A DNA stretch of 64,000 bases from Pseudomonas zanjanensis (lineage in GTDB: Bacteria > Pseudomonadota > Gammaproteobacteria > Pseudomonadales > Pseudomonadaceae). Positions 15,931-23,906 of this stretch are shown here, in pieces. Position 1 is the first letter of the stretch. Each line of letters starts with the position of its first letter. The translations under genes and the position numbers were made by a program. The notes beneath the pieces were generated by a model, which saw nothing but the letters and a program-made list of their open reading frames with translations, did no database searches and had not been told where the DNA came from. Where the stretch lies: NCBI RefSeq assembly GCF_014268745.2, contig NZ_JABWRB020000001.1, positions 2,108,001 through 2,172,000 of the forward strand, in the 5' to 3' direction.

Positions 15931-15938
15931 TTTGCCTG
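15923..15938 (-). promoter_or_regulatory. Second ANTAR-target hairpin, overlapping the terminator
   Basis: CAGGC-AAAGAC-GCCTG folds as a 5-bp stem with a six-base loop having A at position 1 and G at position 4, the ANTAR RNA signature. Its 3' side uses the same bases as the 5' side of the terminator stem, so the two folds are mutually exclusive. Confidence 0.75.
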
Positions 15939-16002
15939 TTCTGTGCGGTATCGGCCCGGCGACTGCGCCCCGACCTACCGTTATCCCCCGACCTGTTGGC
16001 AC

Positions 16003-16020
16003 TCGATCTTCGTTGACCGA
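16003..16020 (-). promoter_or_regulatory. First ANTAR-target hairpin in the nirB leader
   Basis: TCGGTC-AACGAA-GATCGA gives a 6-bp stem (one G-U pair) and a six-base loop with A1 and G4. ANTAR proteins such as NasT bind pairs of such hairpins and prevent termination when nitrate or nitrite is present. No nasT gene is in the window. Confidence 0.7.
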
Positions 16021-16067
16021 CGGGGCTGCCCACTCGACTGTGTTCGCGGCGGGCCTGGATAGCCTCT

Positions 16068-16084
16068 TGCAGCGAGCGTGCCAA
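16068..16084 (-). promoter_or_regulatory. Sigma54 promoter of nirBD
   Basis: Minus-strand TTGGCACGCTCGCTGCA matches the -24/-12 consensus TTGGCACG-N4-TTGCA at all but one position, with the required GG-N10-GC spacing. Transcription would begin near 16058, giving a leader of about 205 nt that contains both hexaloop hairpins and the terminator. Confidence 0.85.
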
Positions 16085-16131
16085 ACCTCGTCCAGCCCCT
16101 ATTCACGGTCGCGCATTCACCGCTAATCCCC

Positions 16132-16156
16132 TGTGGGAGCGGGCCTGCCCGCGAAG
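16132..16156. repeat. Single REP, GTGGGAGCGGGCCTGCCCGCGAAG
   Basis: Solitary short palindrome between the sigma54 promoter of nirBD and its presumed enhancer. Confidence 0.75.
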
Positions 16157-16217
16157 ACGCCAGCTCAGTCACCGCAAACCAACCGGCGCCCGCCTCCGCT
16201 GCGCAAGCACCGCCAAC

Positions 16218-16233
16218 TGCCTTGCGATGGTGC
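16218..16233. promoter_or_regulatory. Candidate NtrC enhancer site
   Basis: TGCCTTGCGATGGTGC resembles the NtrC dyad (TGCAC-N5-ATGGTGC style), with a perfect right half and a partial left half. It lies about 135 bp upstream of the sigma54 promoter, a normal enhancer distance. The rest of 16085-16411 shows no gene. Confidence 0.45.
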
Positions 16234-16411
16234 GATCACCCCGCCTGCGGCTTCATAAAAGTGCAGCCTTTCAACCCCTCCAGCAAAAATCCTGAACCAT
16301 CGCCAACCCCGATTTTCACAATAAGTGAGGAGCCCGTCCGGTCGCCGTAAAGCCACTCACGACGCCCGGGCCATAGCTCGCTGTCAAACCCGAGAGAAAG
16401 GAGATTCCACC

Positions 16412-16825
16412 ATGAAAATCAATGAAATCATGAGTCGGGAAGTACGCACGATCTCCCCCGATACCCCCCTGAGCGAAGTGGCGCAGATCATGCGCCAAGC
16501 CGACATCGGCGCCTTGATCATCAACCAGGACGACCGCATGGCCGGGATGATCACCGACCGCGACCTGGTGGTCCGGGCCATGGCCGACGGCATGGACCTG
16601 GACACGCCCGTCAGCCGGATCATGAGCGATGAGGTGCGCTACTGCTTCGACGACGAAGAGATCGACCATGTGGCCAAGAACATGGCCCAGATCGAAAAAC
16701 GCCGCCTGCCGGTGGTCAATCGCGACAAGCGCCTGGTGGGCATGGTCTCGCTGGCCAATGTCGCCAGCTGCAATGCCGACAAGCTCAGCGCCAACCTGCT
16801 GCGTGGCGTTGCGCGACCTCACTGA
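16412..16825 (+). CDS. Tandem CBS-domain protein
   Basis: The start at 16412 follows GAAAGGAGA. The 137-residue protein is a CBS pair (MKINEIMSREVRTISPDTPLSEVAQIMRQADIGALIINQ... and ...VAKNMAQIEKRRLPVVNRDKRLVGMVSLANVA). It is probably a nucleotide-sensing accessory protein. It lies 29 bp upstream of the SDR gene on the same strand, so a two-gene operon is likely. Confidence 0.93.
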   Translation: MKINEIMSREVRTISPDTPLSEVAQIMRQADIGALIINQDDRMAGMITDRDLVVRAMADGMDLDTPVSRIMSDEVRYCFDDEEIDHVAKNMAQIEKRRLPVVNRDKRLVGMVSLANVASCNADKLSANLLRGVARPH

Positions 16826-16854
16826 TTCAGCCAAGGAACTGCGGAGCGAGCGCC

Positions 16855-17838
16855 ATGGAGGAACAAAGCCCACCTGTCGTGGTGATCTGTGGTTCCACCG
16901 CCGGCGTCGGCCGCGCCACGGCGCATCGGTTTGCCGTCGCCGGCTACCGGGTCGGGCTGCTGGCCCGGGGCGAACAGGCGCTGGCGGCCACGGCAGAAGA
17001 GTTGACGCAATTGGGGGCGACCTGCCTGACAATCAGCGTCGACGTGGCCGATGCCCAGGCGGTAGCCGACGCCGCCCAGCGAATGGAGCGAGAACTCGGC
17101 CCGATCGGCGTCTGGGTCAATTGCGCGATGGTCACTGTGTTCTCTCCCATTCGCCAACTGAGTGCCGAGGAGATCCACCGGGTTACGGACGTGACCTACC
17201 TGGGCACCGTGCACGGCACCCTGGCGGCGCTGGAACTCATGGCCCCGCGTAATCGCGGCGTGATCATCCAGGTCGGCTCCGCGCTGGCCTACCGCGCCAT
17301 TCCACTGCAAGCAGCGTACTGCGCGGCCAAGTTCGCGGTGCGGGGCTTCACCGATTCACTGCGCAGCGAACTGCTCCACGACCACAGCGACATCCGGGTG
17401 TGCATGGTGCAACTGCCGGCGATCAACACACCGCAGTTCGATTGGGCACGCAACAAGTTGAGCAAGCGCGTGCAGCCGGTGCCGCCGATTCACGATCCGG
17501 ATGTGGCCGCCCGGGCGATTTTCAGCGTGGTCAAGCGCACACCCCGGGAGCTGTGGCTCGGCGCCGCCTCCGTGAAGGCCATCGTCGGCACTTGCCTGTT
17601 GCCGGGGCTGTTGGACCGCCTGATGGCTCGCAGCGCCTATGCCGGACAAATGACCGACGAAGATGACAACAGCCAACGGCCGGACAATCTGTTCGAATCG
17701 CAGGAGTCCCTGCACCGCACCCGTGGGCGGTTCTCCGGTCGTTCGCGGGATACGGCGCTGGCCCTCAGTTCCACCCAAGTGTCGGCGCTGTTGCTGGCAA
17801 CCGGTGGAGTGCTGGCGGTGGTGTTGTTATTGTTCTGA
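16855..17838 (+). CDS. SDR-family oxidoreductase with C-terminal membrane anchor
   Basis: The 327-residue protein has the classical SDR cofactor motif (VVICGSTAGVGRATAHRFA, Rossmann fold at the N-terminus), the NNAG-like position replaced by VNCAM, and the catalytic YxxxK as YCAAKFA, where Tyr precedes Lys by four residues. The end of the protein (LSSTQVSALLLATGGVLAVVLLLF) is a predicted membrane helix. The substrate is unknown. The 3' end overlaps the convergent GH13 gene by 12 bp. Confidence 0.9.
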   Translation: MEEQSPPVVVICGSTAGVGRATAHRFAVAGYRVGLLARGEQALAATAEELTQLGATCLTISVDVADAQAVADAAQRMERELGPIGVWVNCAMVTVFSPIRQLSAEEIHRVTDVTYLGTVHGTLAALELMAPRNRGVIIQVGSALAYRAIPLQAAYCAAKFAVRGFTDSLRSELLHDHSDIRVCMVQLPAINTPQFDWARNKLSKRVQPVPPIHDPDVAARAIFSVVKRTPRELWLGAASVKAIVGTCLLPGLLDRLMARSAYAGQMTDEDDNSQRPDNLFESQESLHRTRGRFSGRSRDTALALSSTQVSALLLATGGVLAVVLLLF

Positions 17839-19434
17839 TCCGGTGCGGCGCCACCAACGATAGCCATAGCCATTCAAGGTCAGTTGCCGATCCAAGGCGG
17901 CCGGGTATTGGCTGTCCGAAATGATTTCCTTGAAGCCTTGCAAATCCAGGCCGTCCAGCTTCACGGTCAGCGTGTCGTTGCTCAGGTTGGCCAACATCAC
18001 CGAGGTGGCCTCGCCCACATGGGCCACGGCGAAAACCGCCGGGTGATCGACCGTCAGCAGCCTGGCTTCGCCGTCGCCTACTTCGGGCAGGCCGGCACGG
18101 GCCAACAGCAATGGCCGCACCCGGCCCAACAACGATTCCGGGGCATTCAGCTGGTCCTCGACATTGAGCTGGGTGTAGGCGAAGGCGCCTTGATCGATCA
18201 CCGGAGCGACGAGGCGTTGGGCCGATGAGAAGCCAGCGTTGGCCTGGCTGCTCCACTGCATGGGCGTGCGCACCGAGAGCCGCTCGGGACGGGACAAATC
18301 GTCGCCCATGCCGATTTCCTCACCGTAACGCACGATGGGCGTGCCGGGCAGCGACAGCAATAGCGCCTGGGCCAGCGCCTGATGGCGCACATCGCCGTCC
18401 AGCATCGGCGCCAGGCGTCGGCGAATGCCCCGGCCATACAGGCGCATGTCCGGGTCCGGGGCGAAGACTTGCATCACTTCCTCACGTTCCGCAGCGCTCA
18501 AGCGCTCCAGGTCAAGTTCGTCATGATTGCGCAGCCACACCGCATAGCTGGCACCGTCCGGCGGTGCGGGACGCCGGGTGATCGCGCGCTGCAAAGGTTC
18601 GGCCTGGCCGCGGGCCAGCGCCAGGAACAGATGATTGTTGACCCAGAAATCCAGCACCAGTCCCAAGCGCTCGCCGTTCCCGAAATAATGGCGGTAGCGC
18701 TCCGGTTCGACGTCCACCTCCCCCAGCAACACGCCTTCAGGATTGATGGCAGTCATGCATTTGAACAGCCGGTCCAGTACCCAGACGCCCTGCTCTTCAT
18801 CTTCGCCACCGGCCTGTTCCACCAGATGCGAAGCGGCATCCAGGCGAAAACCGGCGATGCCGAGCTCGAGCCAGTGGACCATGATGCGCTCGATTTCCTC
18901 GACCACCCGCGGGTTCGCCAGGTTGAGGTCCGGCTCATGGCGATAGAACAGATGGCGGTAGTACTGCCCGGCTTGTTCGTCCCATTGCCAGATGCTGTCT
19001 TCCACCGACGGAAAGATCGGTTGGTTGCCGTCGTCCACCGGCATGTCGGACCACACGTAATAATCCCGGTAGACGCTGTCCTTGTCGCGCCGCGCCCTCT
19101 GGAACCAGGGATGTTGGTCGCTGGTGTGTTGCGCCACCAGTTCAAGGATGACGCGCATGCCGCGCTCCCCAGCCTGGACAATCAACTGGCGCAGGTCTTC
19201 TTCGCTGCCGAAGCGTGGGTCCAGGGCCATGAAATCGCTGACGTCATAACCCGCATCCTTGAATGGCGAGCGGTAGACCGGCATCAGCCAGAGAGCGCCA
19301 ACGCCCAGTGCCTTCAGATAATCCAAGCGCTGGATGATGCCCTTCAGGTCGCCGCGGCCGTCGCCATTGCTGTCGGAAAACAAGGACGGATCGATCTGGT
19401 AAATCAGGGTCTTTCGGTGCCAGTTGGCTTTCAT
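17827..19434 (-). CDS. GH13 alpha-amylase-family enzyme (trehalose-synthase-like)
   Basis: The 535-residue protein starts with the GH13 barrel (LIYQIDPSLFSDSNGDGRGDLKGIIQRLDYLKALGVGALWLMPVYRSP). It retains the three catalytic acids: nucleophile Asp in GFRLDAAS, acid/base Glu in LLGEVDVEP and stabilising Asp in RNHDELD. The RNHDELDLERL stretch is typical of trehalose synthase and relatives. No signal peptide is seen, so it is cytosolic. It lies 10 bp after the second GH13 gene, and the two form an operon. A role in trehalose/maltose interconversion during osmotic or desiccation stress is inferred. Confidence 0.88.
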   Translation of the reverse strand: MKANWHRKTLIYQIDPSLFSDSNGDGRGDLKGIIQRLDYLKALGVGALWLMPVYRSPFKDAGYDVSDFMALDPRFGSEEDLRQLIVQAGERGMRVILELVAQHTSDQHPWFQRARRDKDSVYRDYYVWSDMPVDDGNQPIFPSVEDSIWQWDEQAGQYYRHLFYRHEPDLNLANPRVVEEIERIMVHWLELGIAGFRLDAASHLVEQAGGEDEEQGVWVLDRLFKCMTAINPEGVLLGEVDVEPERYRHYFGNGERLGLVLDFWVNNHLFLALARGQAEPLQRAITRRPAPPDGASYAVWLRNHDELDLERLSAAEREEVMQVFAPDPDMRLYGRGIRRRLAPMLDGDVRHQALAQALLLSLPGTPIVRYGEEIGMGDDLSRPERLSVRTPMQWSSQANAGFSSAQRLVAPVIDQGAFAYTQLNVEDQLNAPESLLGRVRPLLLARAGLPEVGDGEARLLTVDHPAVFAVAHVGEATSVMLANLSNDTLTVKLDGLDLQGFKEIISDSQYPAALDRQLTLNGYGYRWWRRTGSEQ

Positions 19435-19444
19435 CGGTCACTCC

Positions 19445-20971
19445 TCATCGGCACAGGATCACGGCCTGCTCGGCAGCCAGTCGGCCACTGAATACTTGAC
19501 CTTCGCCCGCCCCGTCGCTGGCGATTTCGACCTGCCAGGCGTCGGCCAGGGGGAACGTATGTTCGCTGTCGGCGAAGTTGATGCAGACCAGCCGCTCATC
19601 GCCCTCACAGTGACGACGATAGGCCAGCACTTGTGGGTGCGATGGCAGTTCTTCCCAGGCGCCCAGGCGCAACGCCAGGCTGGCGCGACGACAGGCCAGC
19701 AGGCGCCGGTACAGCGCCAGGGTGGAATCGGCTGTTCGTTCCTGCGCCTCAACGGCCAACACGTCGGCTTGTGGCGCAAAGGGCAACCACGGCGCGGCCC
19801 CGGCCCAGCCATGGGGCGCCTGGACGGTCCAGGGCAACGGCGCCCGGCTGCCATCCCGGCCGCCCGGGTCGACGCGGGTCTGGGCCGTGACCACGGTGTC
19901 TTCCAGACCCAGCTCTTCGCCTTGATAGATAAACGGCGTGCCGCGCAGCGTCAGCAGCAGGACCGCAGCGGCTTGGGCCCGGCGCAGCGAACCGCCGTAG
20001 CGGCTGCGGTGTCGGCTATTGTCGTGATTGGACAGCACCCAGGTTGGCCAGGCCTGCAACGGGCCAAGATCGTTTTCCACCTCGCGTATGCACATGCGGA
20101 ACACCACCGGGTCCCAGGGGGCGTCCAAAGGCGGGAAATTGAACGACATGTGCAGTTCGTCACTGGCACCGTAATAGGCCGCCACCTGGGCCGTGGAGCG
20201 AATGTTCACCTCGCCGATCAACACCCGCTCGCCGGGGTAGCTGTCCACCAACCGGCGCAAACCGCGCAACACTTCATGGCTGTACGGCTGGTCGTTGATC
20301 TTGACCATGGTTTCACCGGCCATGCAGCGCGGATCATCGGCAAAGCTCGGGTCCTTGCCGACGCAATGCACGACATCGACACGGAACCCGTCCACGCCTC
20401 GCTCCAGCCAGAAATGCAACACCTGGTGCATGGCCGCCACCACGTCGGGGTTGTGCCAGTTGAGGTCGGGTTGTTGCGGCAGGAAAAAATGCAGGTAGTA
20501 CTGCTGGCTGGTTTCGTCCCAGGTCCAGGCACTGCCGCCATCGATCGAGGCACGCCAGTTGTTTGGCTGGTCGCGCCAGATGTACCAGTCGCGCCTGGGG
20601 TTGTCGCGGCTTGCGCGCGACTCGATGAACCAGGGATGTTGGTCCGAAGTGTGGTTGGGCACGAAATCCAGCAACACCTTCAGGCCTCGCGCGTGGGCTT
20701 GGGCGATCAATTCATCCAGGTGAGCCAGGGTGCCGAACAGCGGGTCGACATCGGTGTAGTCACAAATGTCGTAGCCCGCGTCGCACATGGGGGAACGAAA
20801 GACCGGGGACAGCCACAACGCATCGACGCCCAAGTGTTGCAGATGATCCAGGCGTGCGGTCAAGCCGGAAAGATCGCCGATGCCGTCGCCGTTGGCATCG
20901 GCAAAGGAACGTGGATAAACCTGGTAGATCACAGCGTTCTTCCACCAGGGCGAAGGGAAGGAGTTGGGCAT
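19445..20971 (-). CDS. GH13 alpha-glucosidase
   Basis: The 508-residue protein has the oligo-1,6-/alpha-glucosidase layout: WWKNAVIYQVYPRSFADANGDGIGDL, DFVPNHTSDQHPWF, nucleophile in GFRVDVVH, acid/base in LIGEVN, and HDN in SNHDNSRHRSRYGG. It is cytosolic and probably cleaves alpha-glucosides released or formed by its neighbour. It is the upstream gene of the GH13 pair, with GGAGGCGAC before the ATG. The C-terminal part (ALYRRLLACRRASLALRLG...) is the usual small beta domain. Confidence 0.92.
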   Translation of the reverse strand: MPNSFPSPWWKNAVIYQVYPRSFADANGDGIGDLSGLTARLDHLQHLGVDALWLSPVFRSPMCDAGYDICDYTDVDPLFGTLAHLDELIAQAHARGLKVLLDFVPNHTSDQHPWFIESRASRDNPRRDWYIWRDQPNNWRASIDGGSAWTWDETSQQYYLHFFLPQQPDLNWHNPDVVAAMHQVLHFWLERGVDGFRVDVVHCVGKDPSFADDPRCMAGETMVKINDQPYSHEVLRGLRRLVDSYPGERVLIGEVNIRSTAQVAAYYGASDELHMSFNFPPLDAPWDPVVFRMCIREVENDLGPLQAWPTWVLSNHDNSRHRSRYGGSLRRAQAAAVLLLTLRGTPFIYQGEELGLEDTVVTAQTRVDPGGRDGSRAPLPWTVQAPHGWAGAAPWLPFAPQADVLAVEAQERTADSTLALYRRLLACRRASLALRLGAWEELPSHPQVLAYRRHCEGDERLVCINFADSEHTFPLADAWQVEIASDGAGEGQVFSGRLAAEQAVILCR

Positions 20972-21128
20972 GTCGCCTCCTTTGATCGCAGTGTTTGGTG
21001 GGCAAGACCGCAGCCCCGCCGGACGCCCCGTTTATCGCGGAACATAGATTAAGAACCGGATAAAGCGTTCGGGGTTCGTTTTTTCTTGAGGGAGGCAGGG
21101 AAACGGGAGTTGACTCAGGTGCCGGTTT

Positions 21129-21282
21129 TTTTGACTGGGACATATCCGTTACCGCAGGAGTGGATATGTACTCGATGAACAAGGCCAGCTGTAAGGCCGC
21201 CTCGCGAGCAAGCTTTGCTCCCACTGACCTGATGGGTGTACGACCGGGAGCCGTTGCCGAAGAAACGGATATACACACCAAC
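21129..21282. repeat. Short mosaic intergenic repeat with inverted ends
   Basis: The ends are GACATATCCGTTACCG and the complementary-type CCGAAGAAACGGATATACAC, an imperfect inverted repeat. Inside are GGCCGCCTCGCGAGCAAGC, a REP arm, and GACCTGATGGGTGTACGAC. The same modules, inverted, occur in the longer element at 53258-53882. It fills the 319-bp gap between ligD and the GH13 operon; no gene is seen there. Confidence 0.6.
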
Positions 21283-21290
21283 ACATAACC

Positions 21291-23906
21291 TCAAGTCTTG
21301 CGCATACCAATACGCCGACGCATCTGCGCCGTAATACTCTGCCGGGTCTTCTTGAGCCCAGCCCAAGGCTCGTGCCCAACCTCCGCCAGACGCTCATGAA
21401 CATTGTGCACATTCCAAAGATTGGCCCCCTTGAGCTCAGCCACCTCCTCTCGAAAAATCGGCACCGACACCGGCAGCCCTTCCCGAGTCCGAGCGGCATA
21501 TGCGCAGATGGTGGTAGCCCCCAGCCCATTACGCAGATAATCGATAAAGATCCGCCCTACCCGGTTCTTCGGCCCGGATACCGCCGAAAACCGGTCCGGC
21601 AATAACTTGGCCATATGACTGACAATCGCATGGCTAAAGCCCTTCACCTCATCCCAACCCAGCTTGCGCGTCAACGGCACCACCACATGGATGCCCTTGC
21701 CGCCGCTGGTCTTGAGGAACGCCTTGAGCCCCAGCTCATCGAGCACCGTTAACGTGAGTTGCGTCGCCTCGACCATGCTTTTCCAGGGCAGCGCCGGGTC
21801 CGGGTCAAGGTCGAGGACGAAGCGGTCGGGCTTGTCCAGGTCGACGGACGTGGCATTCCAAGTGTGCAGTTCCACCGTACTCATCTGCACCGCGCCGATC
21901 AGCGCTTCGGCATTGTTGATGATCATCACCGGTTGCCCGGTCAGGTCCTTGTCCAGGCTGGTGATACCGGGAATCGCCAGGCGCTCGGGGTTCTTCTGGA
22001 AAAACAGCTCGCCGGCGATGCCCTCCGGTGCCCGGACCAGGGCCACCGGGCGATCTTCCAGTTCCGGCAGGATGAATTCCGCCACGCTGGCGTAGTACTC
22101 GGCCAATTGCCGCTTGGTGGTGCCGCTGCTGGCGTCGATGACCCGGTCCGGGTGGGTGATACGAACTTTGCCATCCATGGCCGGCGCCTTGGCTTTTGTC
22201 TTCGACTTGCCCTTGGCCGGCGTCGCCTCAGGCGCGTCCTGGGTGCTGGTTTTCTTCTTCGCGGTGGTTTTCTTCACGGGTTTGGCAAGCTCCTGGGTAA
22301 TGGCCTCGGCCGGCTTGTCGTCACGCAAGCCATGGAAAACCGCATGGCGCACCGAGCCTTCCTTGGTCATTTCGGCAAAAGCCACCTCGGCCAACAATGT
22401 CGGTTCGAGCCAGTGCACGCCCTTGGCTTCGTAGCCGGTGGGCGGATTCACCACGGCGGGCTTTTTCGTCTCCAGGGGCAAGAGTTGCTGGTAGATGCTT
22501 TTAAGGGTGGTTTCGTTGAACCCGGTGCCGACCTTGCCGGCGTAGCGCAACTGGCCGCTGTCGGCATCGTGCAGCCCCAGCAGTAAGGCACCAAAGGCAC
22601 TTCGCGCGCCCTTGGGATCGCTGAAGCCCACCACCACGAATTCCTGGCGATTCTTGCACTTGAGCTTGATCCAGTCATTGCTGCGCCTGGACACATAGGC
22701 ACTGCCGACGCGCTTGCCGATCAGCCCTTCCATCCTCATCTGGCAGGCGCTGTTGAGTAGCGCATCGGGGGTTTCCTCAAACGCATCGGAGAACCGCAGC
22801 AAGGGGTTTTCGTTGGGTTCCAGTACCGCGGCCAATGCGGCCCGGCGTTCTTGCACCGGCACTTTGCGCAGATCCACGCCATTGAGATAAGGCATGTCGA
22901 ACAGGTAATAGGCGATCTTGCCGCTGCTGCCGGCCTCGAAGGCGTTTTGCAGGGCCTGGAAGTCCGGCACGCCCTCCTCGTTGGCCACCACCATCTCGCC
23001 GTCGAGCCAGGCCGATTCCAGCCCCAGCGCGGCCAAGGCCTCGGCCTGTCTTGGCAACTTGAGGGTCCAGTCATGGCCGTTGCGGGTCAGCAGCCTGACA
23101 TCGCCGTTCTCGATGCGTGCCATGACCCGGTAACCGTCGAACTTGATCTCATACAACCATTCACCGTCAGGCGCACTTTCCACCAGCGTCGCCAGTTCCG
23201 GCTTGAGGGTTTCCGGCAGCGGCCCGGCGACTGCGCCGCTGAGGGTGGTTTTCGAGGTGCGTTTCGGTGATTTCGACTGGGCGGCTTTTTCCGGTTTTTT
23301 CACCGCTTTGGCCGCCGCGGCCTTGCCTCGGCGCTTGGGCACGATGGTGCGATCGCTGAGCACGCTGTCCGGCTCGGCCTGGACCACATCGTATTCGCTC
23401 TCGGGGCGGGCGGCCGAGTCCTGATGCTTGATCAGAAACCATTGCTCCTGCTTGCCGGGCATGTGGGTACGCACCAGGTTCCACAGGCCGCTGAGTTTTT
23501 CGCCTTGCAGCTCGAACTTGAGCCGGCCTTTTTCATAGGCCTCGTGGGGGTCCCCTTGGGGAATCCAGACGCCCCGGTCCCAGACGATCACGTCACCGGC
23601 GCCGTAGTGGCCTTCGGGGATGCTGCCCTCGAACGTCGCGTAATCCAGCGGATGATCTTCGACATGCACGGCCAGGCGCTTGGCCTTTGGATCCAGGGAA
23701 GGCCCCTTGGGCACTGCCCAGCTCTTGAGCGCGCCGTCCAGTTCCAGCCGGAAGTCATAATGCAGCCGCGTGGCATCGTGCTTTTGAATGCAGAACTGCA
23801 GGGCATGGGCGCTTTTTGCCGATTTTCGTGAGCGTTTCGCCGCCGGCTCCGGGGTGGCGGCGAAATCGCGCATGCGGTTGTAGTCATCCAGGGTCTTGCT
23901 GCTCAT
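21291..23906 (-). CDS. ligD: ATP-dependent DNA ligase D
   Basis: The 871-residue protein has all three LigD modules in Pseudomonas order. The 3'-phosphoesterase (about 35-165) has metal/active-site residues H43, H49, D51, H85 and Y89. The ATP ligase (about 240-545) has the adenylated Lys K255 in YEIKFDGYR. The primase-polymerase (about 590-860) shows RFVLDLDPDPALPW and TSGGKGIHVVVPL. Ala/Lys-rich linkers join them. It carries out non-homologous end joining with Ku, which is not in this window. The start overlaps the ybdK-like stop by 4 bp, so it is the last gene of an unusual four-gene operon. Confidence 0.96.
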   Translation of the reverse strand: MSSKTLDDYNRMRDFAATPEPAAKRSRKSAKSAHALQFCIQKHDATRLHYDFRLELDGALKSWAVPKGPSLDPKAKRLAVHVEDHPLDYATFEGSIPEGHYGAGDVIVWDRGVWIPQGDPHEAYEKGRLKFELQGEKLSGLWNLVRTHMPGKQEQWFLIKHQDSAARPESEYDVVQAEPDSVLSDRTIVPKRRGKAAAAKAVKKPEKAAQSKSPKRTSKTTLSGAVAGPLPETLKPELATLVESAPDGEWLYEIKFDGYRVMARIENGDVRLLTRNGHDWTLKLPRQAEALAALGLESAWLDGEMVVANEEGVPDFQALQNAFEAGSSGKIAYYLFDMPYLNGVDLRKVPVQERRAALAAVLEPNENPLLRFSDAFEETPDALLNSACQMRMEGLIGKRVGSAYVSRRSNDWIKLKCKNRQEFVVVGFSDPKGARSAFGALLLGLHDADSGQLRYAGKVGTGFNETTLKSIYQQLLPLETKKPAVVNPPTGYEAKGVHWLEPTLLAEVAFAEMTKEGSVRHAVFHGLRDDKPAEAITQELAKPVKKTTAKKKTSTQDAPEATPAKGKSKTKAKAPAMDGKVRITHPDRVIDASSGTTKRQLAEYYASVAEFILPELEDRPVALVRAPEGIAGELFFQKNPERLAIPGITSLDKDLTGQPVMIINNAEALIGAVQMSTVELHTWNATSVDLDKPDRFVLDLDPDPALPWKSMVEATQLTLTVLDELGLKAFLKTSGGKGIHVVVPLTRKLGWDEVKGFSHAIVSHMAKLLPDRFSAVSGPKNRVGRIFIDYLRNGLGATTICAYAARTREGLPVSVPIFREEVAELKGANLWNVHNVHERLAEVGHEPWAGLKKTRQSITAQMRRRIGMRKT

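Noticed and set aside
15853..16002. Longer start for nirB
   Set aside because: The extension would be translated from the leader terminator and T-tract; homologues begin near MNSNVASL.
16199..16216. A second sigma54-like sequence (TTGGCGGTGCTTGCGC) upstream of nirBD
   Set aside because: The TTGC element has wrong spacing and the correctly spaced bases are GCGC; the site at 16068-16084 is far better.
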